This document shows, in pieces, positions 1 to 9,489 of a stretch of DNA of 64,000 nt. The position numbers and the translations under genes are program-made. Position 1 is the first letter of the stretch. Every line of letters starts with the position of its first letter. The notes under the pieces were generated by a model, which worked only from the letters and a program-made list of their open reading frames with translations, made no database searches and had not been told where the DNA came from. This DNA is from Cohnella cholangitidis. Its GTDB lineage: Bacteria > Bacillota > Bacilli > Paenibacillales > Paenibacillaceae. Where the stretch lies: the NCBI RefSeq assembly GCF_014107495.1, contig NZ_CP041969.1, positions 4,699,501-4,763,500 of the forward strand, in the 5' to 3' direction.

Positions 1-80
1 CATCTTTTTCGTTGACTCGCGGGCTCATTTTTAACCTCATTTTAGTGCATGTCCGAGCAAAGTTCAAGCATTAATCCTAC

Positions 81-110
81 TTGACACATAGGAATTAAGT
101 GGATTAAGAT
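81..110 (+). promoter_or_regulatory. Sigma-A promoter of the sulfur operon, with overlapping inverted repeat
   Basis: TTGACA at 81-86 is followed after 18 nt by TAAGAT at 105-110. A 7-bp inverted repeat, TAGGAAT (89-95) and ATTCCTA (109-115), spans the spacer and the -10, where a repressor would block RNA polymerase. GGAAT half sites recall those reported for the Rrf2-type cysteine regulator CymR, but the assignment is only an inference. Bases 1-80 hold no recognisable gene. Confidence 0.6.
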
Positions 111-221
111 TCCTAATATCCTGCGGCGATACATCGTCGTTTAGGGACGCAATGCTGACCAGACAAACTGGAAGACTGTTGACTATAACTAACGCAGTTG
201 TCGGCAAGGAGTGGTGCGCAA

Positions 222-974
222 GTGGAAGTTCTAGGGCTGAACAATGTTTCGAAGACGTACCGGAACGGAACGATAGCCGTTCAAGAAGCGAATCTAAGCA
301 TTCATGAAGGAGAATTCGTCTCTTTCGTCGGTCCGTCGGGTTGCGGGAAATCTACGATATTCCGCATGTCGGCCGGGTTATCGAGCCCGACCTCGGGACA
401 AATCGGGATTCTCGGAGGAACGCCCGAGCAAGCAAGGAGAAGCAATTCGATATCTTGCGTGTTCCAAGAGGCGACGCTCCTGCCTTGGGTTTCCGTTAGA
501 GATAATATCGCGCTGCCTTTGCAGCTTAGGAAGCAACCTCGTAAACGGCAGTTGGAAGAAGCGGAGCGGGTATTGCAGTTAGTAGGCTTGCAAGATTACG
601 CGAAGGCGTTGCCGCGCGAGCTTTCCGGCGGGATGAAGATGCGCGTGTCGATCGCCAGGGCGTTGGTAGCCAAACCCCGGATTTTGTTCATGGACGAACC
701 GTTCGGCGCTCTGGATGAAATCACGAGACAGACGCTTCAAGAGGAACTGCTGACGATCTGGCAGAAAACCGAGCGAATGACGATCCTGTTCGTCACGCAC
801 AATGCGTTCGAGGCGGTTTACTTGTCCAATCGCATCATGGTCATGACTCCTCGGCCGGGCCGCATTTCCAATGAGATTTCGATTGACGTTCCGTATCCGC
901 GCGGGGAAAGGTTTCGCGAGCTTCCAGATTTCAGCCGATACGTCAGTCTTGTCAGCGAATCGTTAAGACATTGA
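222..974 (+). CDS. ssuB: ABC transporter ATP-binding protein, sulfonate/taurine (SsuB/TauB) type
   Basis: This is the nucleotide-binding subunit of an importer of the nitrate/sulfonate/taurine class; it energises uptake on the cytoplasmic face of the membrane. Visible motifs are Walker A GPSGCGKST (about residues 37-45), the signature LSGGMKMR, Walker B ILFMDEPFGALD and the switch histidine in FVTHNAFEA. At 250 residues it has normal family length. An AAGGAG box at 206-211 points to the GTG at 222, although the frame is open from a TTG at 198. It is the first gene of the operon, followed by permease, binding protein and five flavin monooxygenases. That context favours an organosulfur substrate. 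ThiZ or another pyrimidine importer ATPase is the main alternative. Confidence 0.85.
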   Translation: MEVLGLNNVSKTYRNGTIAVQEANLSIHEGEFVSFVGPSGCGKSTIFRMSAGLSSPTSGQIGILGGTPEQARRSNSISCVFQEATLLPWVSVRDNIALPLQLRKQPRKRQLEEAERVLQLVGLQDYAKALPRELSGGMKMRVSIARALVAKPRILFMDEPFGALDEITRQTLQEELLTIWQKTERMTILFVTHNAFEAVYLSNRIMVMTPRPGRISNEISIDVPYPRGERFRELPDFSRYVSLVSESLRH

Positions 975-1028
975 CTACCGATCCGATCGTCACTCATGAA
1001 CATTCCACGCGAAAGGAGGCTGTTCCTT

Positions 1029-1829
1029 ATGAACTCTCTTAGATCCGGTACGCTGAACCGTTATCTGCCGCCGATAGCCGCATTCGTGCTTTTCGTCGGT
1101 TTATGGCAGCTCGTCGTCGGGCAGGCCGGAATCCCGGCATACTTATTGCCTAAGCCTTCCGACATCGCCGAAGCCGTCGCCGCCAACTGGAGAAGCTTGC
1201 TCGGCTCGGTATATACGACGACTCTCGAAACGATCTTAGGCTTTCTGTTCTCGGTAGTCGGCGGCGTGCTCGGGGCAATCCTATTGGCGAGCTCCAAAAT
1301 GATAGAGAGAAGCATTTATCCGTACGCAATCGTCTTGCAGACGATTCCGATCGTAGCGGTCGCTCCCATCATCGTCATTTGGTTCGACGCGGGGTTAAGG
1401 TCGATCGTGATCATCGCTTTCCTGATCGGATTTTGTCCGATGCTATCGAACACGCTGATCGGACTGAACTCGACGGATCAGAACCTGAAGAACTTATTCC
1501 ATCTCTATAACGCGTCGAAGTGGCAGACGATGTGGAAACTGCGCATCCCGGCTGCGCTTCCCTACATCGTAGGGGGACTGAAAATCTCGTGTTCCCTATG
1601 CGTCATCGGCGCGATCGTCGGAGAGTACGTCGCCGGCGTAGGCGGCGGCCAGGGAGGCTTAGGCTATGCGATCACTTACGCGGCGATGCGTATCCAGACG
1701 CCCTATTTGTTCGCTTGCGGGCTCATGGCCTCGCTTCTCGGCATCGCTTTCTACCAACTCGTAAGTTATCTTTCCCGGAAGCTTCTCGGCTCTTGGCATG
1801 AATCAGAGCTGAGGACGGATATCGATTAA
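1029..1829 (+). CDS. ssuC: ABC transporter permease, SsuC/TauC type
   Basis: This is the membrane subunit of the same importer, 266 residues, with about six hydrophobic segments starting near residue 13. It has the BPD_transp_1 coupling-loop region expected to contact the ATPase (around LYNASKWQTMWKLRIPAALP). The AAAGGAGG at 1012-1019 lies 9 nt before the ATG at 1029, so the in-frame ATG at 996 is rejected. The gap from the ATPase gene is 54 nt and no terminator intervenes, so the genes should be co-transcribed. Substrate specificity cannot be read from the permease. Confidence 0.85.
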   Translation: MNSLRSGTLNRYLPPIAAFVLFVGLWQLVVGQAGIPAYLLPKPSDIAEAVAANWRSLLGSVYTTTLETILGFLFSVVGGVLGAILLASSKMIERSIYPYAIVLQTIPIVAVAPIIVIWFDAGLRSIVIIAFLIGFCPMLSNTLIGLNSTDQNLKNLFHLYNASKWQTMWKLRIPAALPYIVGGLKISCSLCVIGAIVGEYVAGVGGGQGGLGYAITYAAMRIQTPYLFACGLMASLLGIAFYQLVSYLSRKLLGSWHESELRTDID

Positions 1830-1863
1830 TCTTAAATTCCCCCATTCGAAGGATAGATGAGAA

Positions 1864-2934
1864 ATGAAAAAAACTCCGATTCAATTCGTCGCAATCATGA
1901 TATTGGCAATCGTTGTCGTTGCCGGATGCGGCAAAAACTCGAACTCGAACTCGAAAGATACGGCCGCCGCCCCGGCATCCGCGTCTTCGTCTTCGCAGGC
2001 CTCGGAAGCAGCGGCCCCCGCGGAAACTCCTTCGCCGGAAGCGTCCAAAGAGCTTCGCAAAATCACGGTTCAATTAGGCTGGTTCGCCGAGCCCGAATAC
2101 GGCGGCGACTATGCGGCTTTGGTAAAAGGCTACTTCGCGGAAGAAGGCCTGGACGTTACGATCAAATCCGGCGGACCGAAAGTGAACGGCAGACAAATCG
2201 TCGCTACGGGAAATGCGGATTTCGGATTCGCGAAAGCCGATACGGTATTGCAAAACCGCGAAGAAGGCCTTCCGATCGTAGCCGTGGCTGGGGTGCTTCA
2301 GAGCTCGCCGCAAGCGCTCATTTTCCATAAAGACCAGAACATCAAAACATTCGAAGACTTGAACGGACGCACGGCGTTCTTCGTTCCGGGAGTTCCGGCA
2401 TACGAGTATGTTAAGGAAAAATATAACCTGCAGCTGAAAGAGCAAGTGACGGACGGCACGCTCGTACGGTTCTTGGAAGATAAGACATCGTTGCTGCACG
2501 GATTCGCGACTTCCGAACCGATTACTCTGAAAGAACAAGGAATTGAAGCAGAACCGTTCTTGCTGTCCCAGTCGGGTTACGACCCTTACGAGATTACGAT
2601 CATTACTTCGGAAAGCTTCCTGAAGGATAATCCGGAGGTCGTCAAAGCCTACTTAAGAGCGGTTAAGAAAGGCTGGGCGTACTACTTCGACCATGCCGAG
2701 GAGATCAACGTTCGAATCCACGAGGATAACAAGGATCTGCCGATCGCGGCGATGAACGAGCAGGCGATTGCTTACAAACCGTACGTGACGGGCGGAGACG
2801 CGGCAACGGAAGGCTTCGGCGTCATGAAAGAAGCCCGTTGGGAAGAAAACAAAAAACAATTGCTAGAAGTCGGCTTGCTCAAAAAAGACGTCGACGTGAA
2901 CGAAGCGTTTACAACGGAGTATTTGCCCGAATAA
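1864..2934 (+). CDS. ssuA: ABC transporter substrate-binding lipoprotein, NMT1/SsuA type
   Basis: This is the extracellular substrate-binding component of the importer, 356 residues. A signal peptide ends in a lipobox (VVAGC, Cys near 20), so the protein should be lipid-anchored. A low-complexity Ser/Ala/Asn linker follows to about residue 60, then an NMT1/THI5-like domain beginning KITVQLGWFAEPEYGG. That domain is shared by sulfonate (SsuA), taurine and hydroxymethylpyrimidine (ThiY) binding proteins, so the ligand is open. Linkage to SsuD and other desulfurising oxygenases makes an organosulfur ligand likelier than a pyrimidine. The gap upstream is 34 nt, with a purine-rich ribosome binding site. 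Confidence 0.8.
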   Translation: MKKTPIQFVAIMILAIVVVAGCGKNSNSNSKDTAAAPASASSSSQASEAAAPAETPSPEASKELRKITVQLGWFAEPEYGGDYAALVKGYFAEEGLDVTIKSGGPKVNGRQIVATGNADFGFAKADTVLQNREEGLPIVAVAGVLQSSPQALIFHKDQNIKTFEDLNGRTAFFVPGVPAYEYVKEKYNLQLKEQVTDGTLVRFLEDKTSLLHGFATSEPITLKEQGIEAEPFLLSQSGYDPYEITIITSESFLKDNPEVVKAYLRAVKKGWAYYFDHAEEINVRIHEDNKDLPIAAMNEQAIAYKPYVTGGDAATEGFGVMKEARWEENKKQLLEVGLLKKDVDVNEAFTTEYLPE

Positions 2935-2962
2935 CGAGAAAGCATGACGGAGGGATAAGCCT

Positions 2963-4084
2963 ATGAGTACCCTGTCTTCGAGAACGAAGGAACAATATTG
3001 GATAGATCTGGCGGTCGAGCTGTCGGCGCGGTTCGCCTTAACGGCGGCGGAGACGGATAGAAAGGCAGAGCTGCCCAAGGATAACCTTCGTTTATTGTTC
3101 GAGCGGGGCTTGGATACGGCGATATTGCCGGAAGAGAAAGGCGGAGCGGGCATCTCGTACGCGACGTTCGGGCGTATCGTATTCGAAATCGCGCGAGGAT
3201 GCCCGTCAACGGCTTGCGTATGGCTGATGAACACTTCCGCTGCGGAATCTCTTATCACGTTATCCAATCCCGAGAGATCGGATTATTATTTGCAACAATG
3301 GAAGCTAGGCAAACGGTTCGCCAATGCCTTGAGCGAGCCATCTTCCGGGAATCTGTTCCTGAATCCGGTTCAGGAAGCGACGCCGCTCGGAGACGGGGAT
3401 TGGAGCTTGGACGGCGCCAAACGGTTCGTATCCGGCTCCGAGTGGGCCGACTTTTTCCTCATAAACGCAAGCATCGACGGCGCTCCGGCGTTCTTCGGCG
3501 TAGAGCGCGACGAGACGGTCGAGATTCACGAAATATGGGATGCGTTAGGCATGCGAGGCACGCGAAGCCAATTGATCGGGTTTAATCGCACCCGCCTGAA
3601 AGCCGACAACCGTTTCGGGCAAGTCGTCTCCAACCGCCAGAATCTCATTGCCCTCGGTCTTCCTTGGCTATCGCTCGGAATCGCGCAATCGGCATACGAC
3701 GCGTTGAAGGCGCAAGCCGAAGGGAAGAAGCTGTCGGACGGCAAGCCTTTGTCCCACGTGCAATGGATCCAATACGAGACGGCGGAAATCCATGTCAGGC
3801 TGAAGGCGGCGAAGCTGTTGGCGGAGCATCTGCTGGAGTTGGCGGATGCCGGGTCGGAGCAGACGATCGTCGTCTCGATGGAAGCGAAAATATTGGCCAA
3901 CCAAATCGGCAAAGACGTCGCGGATCTCGGATTGCGCGTAGGCGGAGGCCTTGCGTTCACGCGGGCGCTGCCGTTCGAACGTCATTTGCGCGACGCGCAG
4001 GCAGGCGGGCTGATGGCTTATTCCAGCGAGCTGTGCAAGCTGTTCGTCGGCAAGAACGAGCTGAACGTGCGGGAGCAAGATTAA
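2963..4084 (+). CDS. Acyl-CoA dehydrogenase-fold flavin monooxygenase, DszC/SfnB-like
   Basis: This 373-residue protein has the acyl-CoA dehydrogenase fold: N-terminal helical domain, central beta domain (about 125-225) and C-terminal four-helix bundle. Members of the fold in sulfur operons (DszC, SfnB) use reduced flavin and O2 to oxygenate sulfur compounds rather than to dehydrogenate acyl-CoAs. The late segment DLGLRVGGGLAFTRALPFERHLRDAQAG is typical of the fold's C-terminal flavin-contacting region. The family is clear, but the exact substrate is not. It follows the binding-protein gene after 28 nt and precedes the next gene by 4 nt, so it belongs firmly to the operon. A reduced-flavin supplier would be needed and none is encoded in this window. 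Confidence 0.7.
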   Translation: MSTLSSRTKEQYWIDLAVELSARFALTAAETDRKAELPKDNLRLLFERGLDTAILPEEKGGAGISYATFGRIVFEIARGCPSTACVWLMNTSAAESLITLSNPERSDYYLQQWKLGKRFANALSEPSSGNLFLNPVQEATPLGDGDWSLDGAKRFVSGSEWADFFLINASIDGAPAFFGVERDETVEIHEIWDALGMRGTRSQLIGFNRTRLKADNRFGQVVSNRQNLIALGLPWLSLGIAQSAYDALKAQAEGKKLSDGKPLSHVQWIQYETAEIHVRLKAAKLLAEHLLELADAGSEQTIVVSMEAKILANQIGKDVADLGLRVGGGLAFTRALPFERHLRDAQAGGLMAYSSELCKLFVGKNELNVREQD

Positions 4085-4088
4085 TCCC

Positions 4089-5456
4089 ATGGCCAAACAA
4101 ATCAGGCTTAACGCCTTCGATATCAACGCGGCCATGCACAATTCGCATGGCTTATGGAAACATCCGGAAAACGAACGTTATCGGTATAAGGATTTGAAAT
4201 ACTGGGTCGAGCTGGCGCAATTGCTGGAACGCGGACTGTTCGACGCATTGTTCCTCGCGGACGTATACGGTTTTTACGATGTTTTCCGGGGAAATAGGGA
4301 TGCCGCTCTTCGGGACGCCATCCAGGCGCCGATTAACGATCCTTCGCTCATTATCCCGACAATGGCTTACGCGACGAAGCATTTGAGCTTTGCCGTCACG
4401 GTCCCAACGACTTACGAGCAACCCTACGCCCATGCCAGAAGAATGACGACGTTGGACCATCTGACGAACGGCCGGATCGGCTGGAACGTGGTGACGTCCT
4501 TTCTTCCGAGCGCGGCGCGGAATTTCGGGCTGCGGGAGATGATCGGTCACGACGAGCGATACGATATCGCCGACGAGTATTTGGAAGTCGTCTACAAGCT
4601 GTGGGAAGGAAGCTGGGAGGACGACGCGGTTATTCGGGATGCCGTTAACGGAATTTACACGGACCCGTCGAAGGTTCATGAGATCCATCACGAAGGCAAG
4701 CATTACCGCATACCCGGTCCGCACTTGAGCGAGCCTTCCCCGCAGCGCACGCCGGTGTTATATCAAGCGGGAGCATCCCCTAGAGGCCGCGCTTTCGCGG
4801 CCAAGCATGCGGAGTGCGTGTTCATCGACGGCCATTCCTACGAGAGCATGAAGTTTTACGTCGACGATATCCGGGCGCAAGCCGCTGCTTACGGAAGGCG
4901 TCCAGACGATATCAAGGTGTTCATGGCGCTTAGCACGATCGTAGGCGAAACGGCCAAGGAAGCGGAAGAGAAATTCCGCGAATTGACCGCGCTAAGCAGC
5001 GAGGAAGGGCCGCAAGCGATCTATGGCGGGTATACGGGGATTGATTTGTCCAAGGGAGATCCGAATCAGATCTTAACCTATCGATCTACCGATCATGGAC
5101 AAACCGTGCTGGCCAGGTATACGAAGATGTCTCCCAAAGAGATGACGTACGGAGAAGTTATCGAATCGGTTAAGAAAATCGGGGGCAGAGCGGTCGTCTT
5201 GATCGGTTCGGCCGAGCAGGTAGCCGATCAGATGCAGGCTTGGATGGAGAAAACCGGCATAGACGGGTTTAATCTCGGTCATCTCGTCACGCCGGGCAGC
5301 TTAAAGGAAGTCATTGACGGCGTCGTTCCGATCTTGCAAGAGCGCGGGATATATAAAACGGAGTATGAAACAGGTACGATGCGCGAGAAGCTGTTCGGAG
5401 CCGGACAAAGCCGGCTGCCCGAACGGCATCCCGGCGCAGGCTACCGATACAAGTGA
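4089..5456 (+). CDS. LLM-class flavin-dependent monooxygenase, NtaA/SnaA/DszA family (copy A)
   Basis: This 455-residue protein belongs to the bacterial luciferase-like NtaA/SnaA/DszA (SoxA) branch. Landmarks are LNAFDINAAMHNSHGLWKHP at the N terminus, DPSLIIPTMAYATKHLSFAVT, DHLTNGRIGWNVVTS (the FMN/active-site barrel strand region), and the C-terminal insertion with YQAGASPRGRAFAAKHAE. These enzymes use FMNH2 and O2 to cleave C-N or C-S bonds. Known relatives include nitrilotriacetate monooxygenase, dibenzothiophene-sulfone monooxygenase, and the Bacillus YtnJ and YxeK proteins of cysteine-derivative salvage. The gene starts 4 nt after the DszC-like gene and is followed 12 nt later by a close paralogue. 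Substrate unknown. Confidence 0.8.
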   Translation: MAKQIRLNAFDINAAMHNSHGLWKHPENERYRYKDLKYWVELAQLLERGLFDALFLADVYGFYDVFRGNRDAALRDAIQAPINDPSLIIPTMAYATKHLSFAVTVPTTYEQPYAHARRMTTLDHLTNGRIGWNVVTSFLPSAARNFGLREMIGHDERYDIADEYLEVVYKLWEGSWEDDAVIRDAVNGIYTDPSKVHEIHHEGKHYRIPGPHLSEPSPQRTPVLYQAGASPRGRAFAAKHAECVFIDGHSYESMKFYVDDIRAQAAAYGRRPDDIKVFMALSTIVGETAKEAEEKFRELTALSSEEGPQAIYGGYTGIDLSKGDPNQILTYRSTDHGQTVLARYTKMSPKEMTYGEVIESVKKIGGRAVVLIGSAEQVADQMQAWMEKTGIDGFNLGHLVTPGSLKEVIDGVVPILQERGIYKTEYETGTMREKLFGAGQSRLPERHPGAGYRYK

Positions 5457-5468
5457 GGGAATGCGACG

Positions 5469-6842
5469 ATGGGGAAAAAAATACTGCTGAACGCTTTCGA
5501 CATGAACACCGCCATGCATAGCGCTCACGGATTGTGGAAGCATCCGGCGAACCAACGCCATCGCTATAAAGATTTGAACTATTGGGTGGAATTGGCGCGG
5601 CTGCTGGAGCGGGGGAAATTCGACTCCTTGTTTTTGGCGGACGTGCTCGGATTCTATGACATTTTCGGCGGAAGTCGCGATGCCGCGCTGAGAGACGCGG
5701 TTCAAGCGCCGGTCAACGATCCGTCTTTGATCATTCCTACGATGGCTTACGCGACGGAGCATCTTAGCTTCGCCGTGACGATTCCGACGACGTACGAGCC
5801 GCCTTACGCGCATGCCAGGCGGATGTCGACGCTCGACCATCTGACGGGCGGGCGCGTGGGCTGGAACATCGTGACTTCATTTTTGCCGAGCGCGGCGTTG
5901 AACTTCGGGTTGGACCGGATGGTCACCCACGACGAGAGATACGAGGTTGCGGACGAATATCTAGAAGTCGTCTATAAGTTGTGGGAAGCGAGCTGGGAAG
6001 ACGATGCCGTTATTCGCGATGCTGCGAGGGGCATCTATACCGACCCTGCCAAAGTTCACGAGATTAACCACCAAGGCAAATATTATAACATTCCGGGGCC
6101 GCATCTGAGCGAGCCTTCTCCTCAGCGCACGCCCGTGCTCTATCAAGCGGGCACGTCGGCCAGAGGAAGGGAATTCGCGGCGAAACACGCCGAATGCGTG
6201 TTCATCGATGCCCATAACTTCGAGAGCTTGAAATTTTACGTGGACGATATTCGGGCCAAAGCGGTCTCTTACGGTCGCAAGCCGGAAGACGTGAAGGTAT
6301 TCATGGCGATCAATTCGATCGTCGGGCGCACCCGCGCGGAAGCGGAAGAGAAGTTCCGAGAGTATACGGCGATTCGCAGCGACGAAGCTCCGCAAGTGCT
6401 GTACGGCGGGTTTAGCGGAATCGACCTGTCCAAATACGATCGTTCCGATTATTTATCCTACTATGCATCGGATCACGGTCAAGCGGCGGTTGCCAGGTTC
6501 ACGACGATGTCGGAGAAAAGGATGAACGTCGGGGAAGTCGTGGACGAGATTACGAAGATCGGCGGAAGAAGCGCGCTTCTGTTCGGTTCGGGCGAAGAAG
6601 TCGCCGATCAGATGCAGCAATGGGTGGAGCGTACGGGAATCGACGGGTTTAACATGGCCCATCTGATTACGCCGGGCAGCCTGGAAGATATTATCGACCT
6701 CGTCGTTCCGATCTTGCAGGAACGGGGATTATACAAGACGGAGTACGAGAAGGGGACGATGCGCGAGAAGCTGTTCGGCCCTGGGATTAGCCGGCTTCCG
6801 GACAGGCATCCCGGGGCGGCGTTCCGTCGCCCTATACGATAA
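5469..6842 (+). CDS. LLM-class flavin-dependent monooxygenase, NtaA/SnaA/DszA family (copy B)
   Basis: This 457-residue tandem paralogue of the preceding gene matches it at roughly three quarters of positions by eye, with no net rearrangement. The pair therefore arose by duplication. Differences cluster in the stretch around 300-360 (for example YRSTDHGQTVLARYTKM versus YYASDHGQAAVARFTTM) and near the C terminus. Core motifs such as DHLTGGRVGWN are kept, so both copies look functional and probably differ in substrate preference. A GAGGGA box precedes the ATG. It needs FMNH2 like its paralogue. Confidence 0.8.
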   Translation: MGKKILLNAFDMNTAMHSAHGLWKHPANQRHRYKDLNYWVELARLLERGKFDSLFLADVLGFYDIFGGSRDAALRDAVQAPVNDPSLIIPTMAYATEHLSFAVTIPTTYEPPYAHARRMSTLDHLTGGRVGWNIVTSFLPSAALNFGLDRMVTHDERYEVADEYLEVVYKLWEASWEDDAVIRDAARGIYTDPAKVHEINHQGKYYNIPGPHLSEPSPQRTPVLYQAGTSARGREFAAKHAECVFIDAHNFESLKFYVDDIRAKAVSYGRKPEDVKVFMAINSIVGRTRAEAEEKFREYTAIRSDEAPQVLYGGFSGIDLSKYDRSDYLSYYASDHGQAAVARFTTMSEKRMNVGEVVDEITKIGGRSALLFGSGEEVADQMQQWVERTGIDGFNMAHLITPGSLEDIIDLVVPILQERGLYKTEYEKGTMREKLFGPGISRLPDRHPGAAFRRPIR

Positions 6843-6856
6843 AGGAGTGAGTGGGT

Positions 6857-8299
6857 ATGTCCTTCAGAGGAAAACGATTCCTGGACAGCTTGAACGACGG
6901 CCGCAACGTCTGGGCCGATAACGATAGAGTGAGCGATCTGCCTTCCCATCCGGCATTCGCGGGTACGCTGAATACGATTAGCCGGCTATTCGATTTGTTG
7001 GACGACGTTAAGGTTAGGGATCATGTCGGGTATCCGGCGGAAGGGAGCGACAAGTACGCGCATAGTTCTTTTCTCGTTCCGTATAGCGCGGAGGATCTTG
7101 CCAGAAGAAGCCATGCTTTCTCCTATTGGGCCAAAGAAACGAACGGCGTCATGAGCCGGCTGTCCGATTACGCCCGTTCTCTCGTCACGGGCTGGTACGG
7201 TTCGCGGAAACAGCTCGGAAAGCTGGATTCGAAGCTGGAAGCGAAAATATCGGCTTACTATGAGGAAGCGAGAGACAAGGATCTGTTCTTGACGACGTCC
7301 TTGCTCGATCCGCAGATCGACCGATCCAAAGGGCTGGACGATCAACGCATCGCGGATAGATATTTGCACGTCGTCAAAGAGACGAAGGAAGGCATCGTCT
7401 TAAGCGGAGCTAAAATGATCGCCACGGGCGCCCCCTATACGAACGATTTTCTGATCTTCTCTTTCAACAAGCTGGATGCCCGCCATAGCAAGCATGCTCA
7501 TGCGATCATCGTACCCGCGGGCTCGAAAGGATTGCACATCGTCTGCAGGGAGTCGTTCGCGGAGGCGGGCGTGCGGGATTATCCGTTAAGCTCGCGCTAT
7601 GACGAGATGGATGCCGTCCTCCTGTTCGACGAGGTGCTCGTGCCTTGGGAACGGGTGCTCATTAACGGGGACGCGGATGCGGTGTGGAAATTAAGATCCC
7701 ACGTTCCCTCCAATACGCTCGCGTTCCACCAGACGATCGTCCGATTCGTCGCGAAGCTGGAATTCGTCACGGGAGTAACTTTCGCGGTCGCGGATGCGAT
7801 CGGCGTTAACGGCTTCCTGCACGTTCAGGAGAAATTAGGCGAGCTCATCACCCAGATCGATACGATCAAGGCGCTCGTCATCGCGTCCGAAGCGCAGGCG
7901 AAGGCGGATCCGTCGACGGGCATGTGGTTGCCCGAAGCTTCGTACATCGATACGGCGAGAAGCATCGGAACGAAGCTGTACCCTAGGGCGATCGAAATCC
8001 TGCAGCAGGTCGGCGCGGGCGGATTCGTTCAGACGCCGGCGAAAATGAGCCAGTTCGACGGCCCGCTTAGCGATCTGCTGAATCGTTATTTCGAAGGGGT
8101 ATCCATTAACGCGGAAAACAAGGTGCAGCTGTTCAAGCTGGCTTGGGATCTACTCGGCAGCCAGCTCGGCTCCAGGCACGAACTATATGAGCGATTCTAC
8201 GCCGGAGATCCGGTAAGAAGCTTCGCCAATCAATATTTAAGCAGCGATAAGTCCGCATTAGTCGATCCGATATGGAAGCTTTTGCGTCAATCGCGCTAG
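6857..8299 (+). CDS. HpaB-family flavin-dependent monooxygenase (4-hydroxyphenylacetate 3-hydroxylase type)
   Basis: This 480-residue protein resembles the oxygenase component of two-component FADH2-dependent hydroxylases (HpaB, PvcC). The N-terminal half begins [20 protein letters not shown] and continues with the family's [17 protein letters not shown] region; the C-terminal half has the acyl-CoA-dehydrogenase-like helical domain with GAGGFVQTP. Family members usually hydroxylate phenols, so presence in an organosulfur operon is unusual and suggests an aromatic or otherwise non-standard sulfur substrate (inference). AAAGGAG at 6841-6847 fits the ATG at 6857 with 9 nt spacing; the in-frame GTG at 6851 is too close. 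The next gene follows after 20 nt. Confidence 0.75.
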   Translation: MSFRGKRFLDSLNDGRNVWADNDRVSDLPSHPAFAGTLNTISRLFDLLDDVKVRDHVGYPAEGSDKYAHSSFLVPYSAEDLARRSHAFSYWAKETNGVMSRLSDYARSLVTGWYGSRKQLGKLDSKLEAKISAYYEEARDKDLFLTTSLLDPQIDRSKGLDDQRIADRYLHVVKETKEGIVLSGAKMIATGAPYTNDFLIFSFNKLDARHSKHAHAIIVPAGSKGLHIVCRESFAEAGVRDYPLSSRYDEMDAVLLFDEVLVPWERVLINGDADAVWKLRSHVPSNTLAFHQTIVRFVAKLEFVTGVTFAVADAIGVNGFLHVQEKLGELITQIDTIKALVIASEAQAKADPSTGMWLPEASYIDTARSIGTKLYPRAIEILQQVGAGGFVQTPAKMSQFDGPLSDLLNRYFEGVSINAENKVQLFKLAWDLLGSQLGSRHELYERFYAGDPVRSFANQYLSSDKSALVDPIWKLLRQSR

Positions 8300-8319
8300 T
8301 CAAGGAAGGTGTGAGCGAC

Positions 8320-9462
8320 ATGGAAGTATTTTGGTTTATTCCGACGCACGGGGACGGCAAATATTTGGGGACGGGCCACGGAGCGCGAGCGGTAGATTTC
8401 GATTACATGACTCAGATCGCCAAAGCCGCGGACAGCCTAGGTTACGGCGGCGTGCTTCTGCCGACCGGCAAATCCTGCGAGGACCCTTGGATCGCGGCCT
8501 CCGCTTTGATTCCGATGACCCAGAGGCTGAAGTTCCTTGTCGCGGTGCGTCCGGGGCTTATGTCGCCTACGATCGCGGCGAGAATGGCGTCGACGTTCGA
8601 CCGGATATCGGGCGGAAGATTGCTGATCAACGTCGTGACCGGCGGAGATCCGGTGGAGCTTGCGGGCGAGGGCCTTCATCTCGACCACGATGCCAGATAC
8701 GCGATGACGGACGAATTTCTGACCGTCTGGCGCAAAGCGCTTCAAGGCGAAGAGATCGATTTGGACGGCGAGCATATTCAGATCAAAGGCGGCAAAGTTC
8801 TGTATCCGCCGGTTCAACAACCGTACCCGCCTCTATACTTCGGCGGCTCCTCGGACGCCGGACACAAAGTAGCGGCTAATCACGTCGACGTTTACCTGTC
8901 ATGGGGAGAGCCGCCGGAGCAAGTAGCCGAGAAGATCGAAGTCGTTCGCAAGCTCGCGGCCGAACAAGGAAGAACGGTGCGGTTCGGAATCCGGCTGCAT
9001 GTCATCGTCAGGGAAAAAGAAGAGGACGCTTGGAAAGCGGCCGATGAGCTCATTAGCCATTTGGACGAGAACACGATCGCCAGCGCCCAGAAAATATTGG
9101 ATCGGTTCGACTCGGTAGGTCAGCGTAGAATGATGAATTTGCACGGGGGACGTCGCGAGAACTTGGAGATCAGCCCCAATCTATGGGCCGGCGTCGGACT
9201 CGTTCGCGGCGGAGCGGGAACGGCGTTAGTCGGAGATCCCAAGACGGTCGCGGACCGGATGAAAGCTTACGCGGACATCGGGATCGAGACGTTCATTCTA
9301 TCGGGATACCCGCACTTGGAGGAAGCGTACCGGACCGCGGAACTTTTATTTCCTTTGTTGCCGCTTAAAGACAGGCAAGAGAAAAGTAAAGGAAATTCTT
9401 ATATTAGCCCGTTCGGCGAAATGATCGCGAACAACGAAATTCCGAAAGCTAACGCTCGTTAA
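8320..9462 (+). CDS. ssuD: FMNH2-dependent alkanesulfonate monooxygenase
   Basis: SsuD converts alkanesulfonates with FMNH2 and O2 to aldehyde plus sulfite, feeding sulfite into assimilation. The protein is 380 residues, the usual SsuD size. Diagnostic stretches are [36 protein letters not shown] (the conserved cysteine region), [18 protein letters not shown] and [28 protein letters not shown] at 8302-8309 supports the ATG at 8320 rather than the upstream in-frame ATG inside the previous gene. SsuE, the usual NADPH:FMN reductase partner, is not in the window, so the operon depends on a reductase encoded elsewhere. Confidence 0.92.
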   Translation: MEVFWFIPTHGDGKYLGTGHGARAVDFDYMTQIAKAADSLGYGGVLLPTGKSCEDPWIAASALIPMTQRLKFLVAVRPGLMSPTIAARMASTFDRISGGRLLINVVTGGDPVELAGEGLHLDHDARYAMTDEFLTVWRKALQGEEIDLDGEHIQIKGGKVLYPPVQQPYPPLYFGGSSDAGHKVAANHVDVYLSWGEPPEQVAEKIEVVRKLAAEQGRTVRFGIRLHVIVREKEEDAWKAADELISHLDENTIASAQKILDRFDSVGQRRMMNLHGGRRENLEISPNLWAGVGLVRGGAGTALVGDPKTVADRMKAYADIGIETFILSGYPHLEEAYRTAELLFPLLPLKDRQEKSKGNSYISPFGEMIANNEIPKANAR

Positions 9463-9489
9463 CGCCGCGATGGCAGGAGGAAATAAGCC

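Noticed and set aside
4089-6842. Assembly duplication of the NtaA-like gene
   Set aside because: The copies differ at many amino acid positions and in their flanks, so they are true paralogues.
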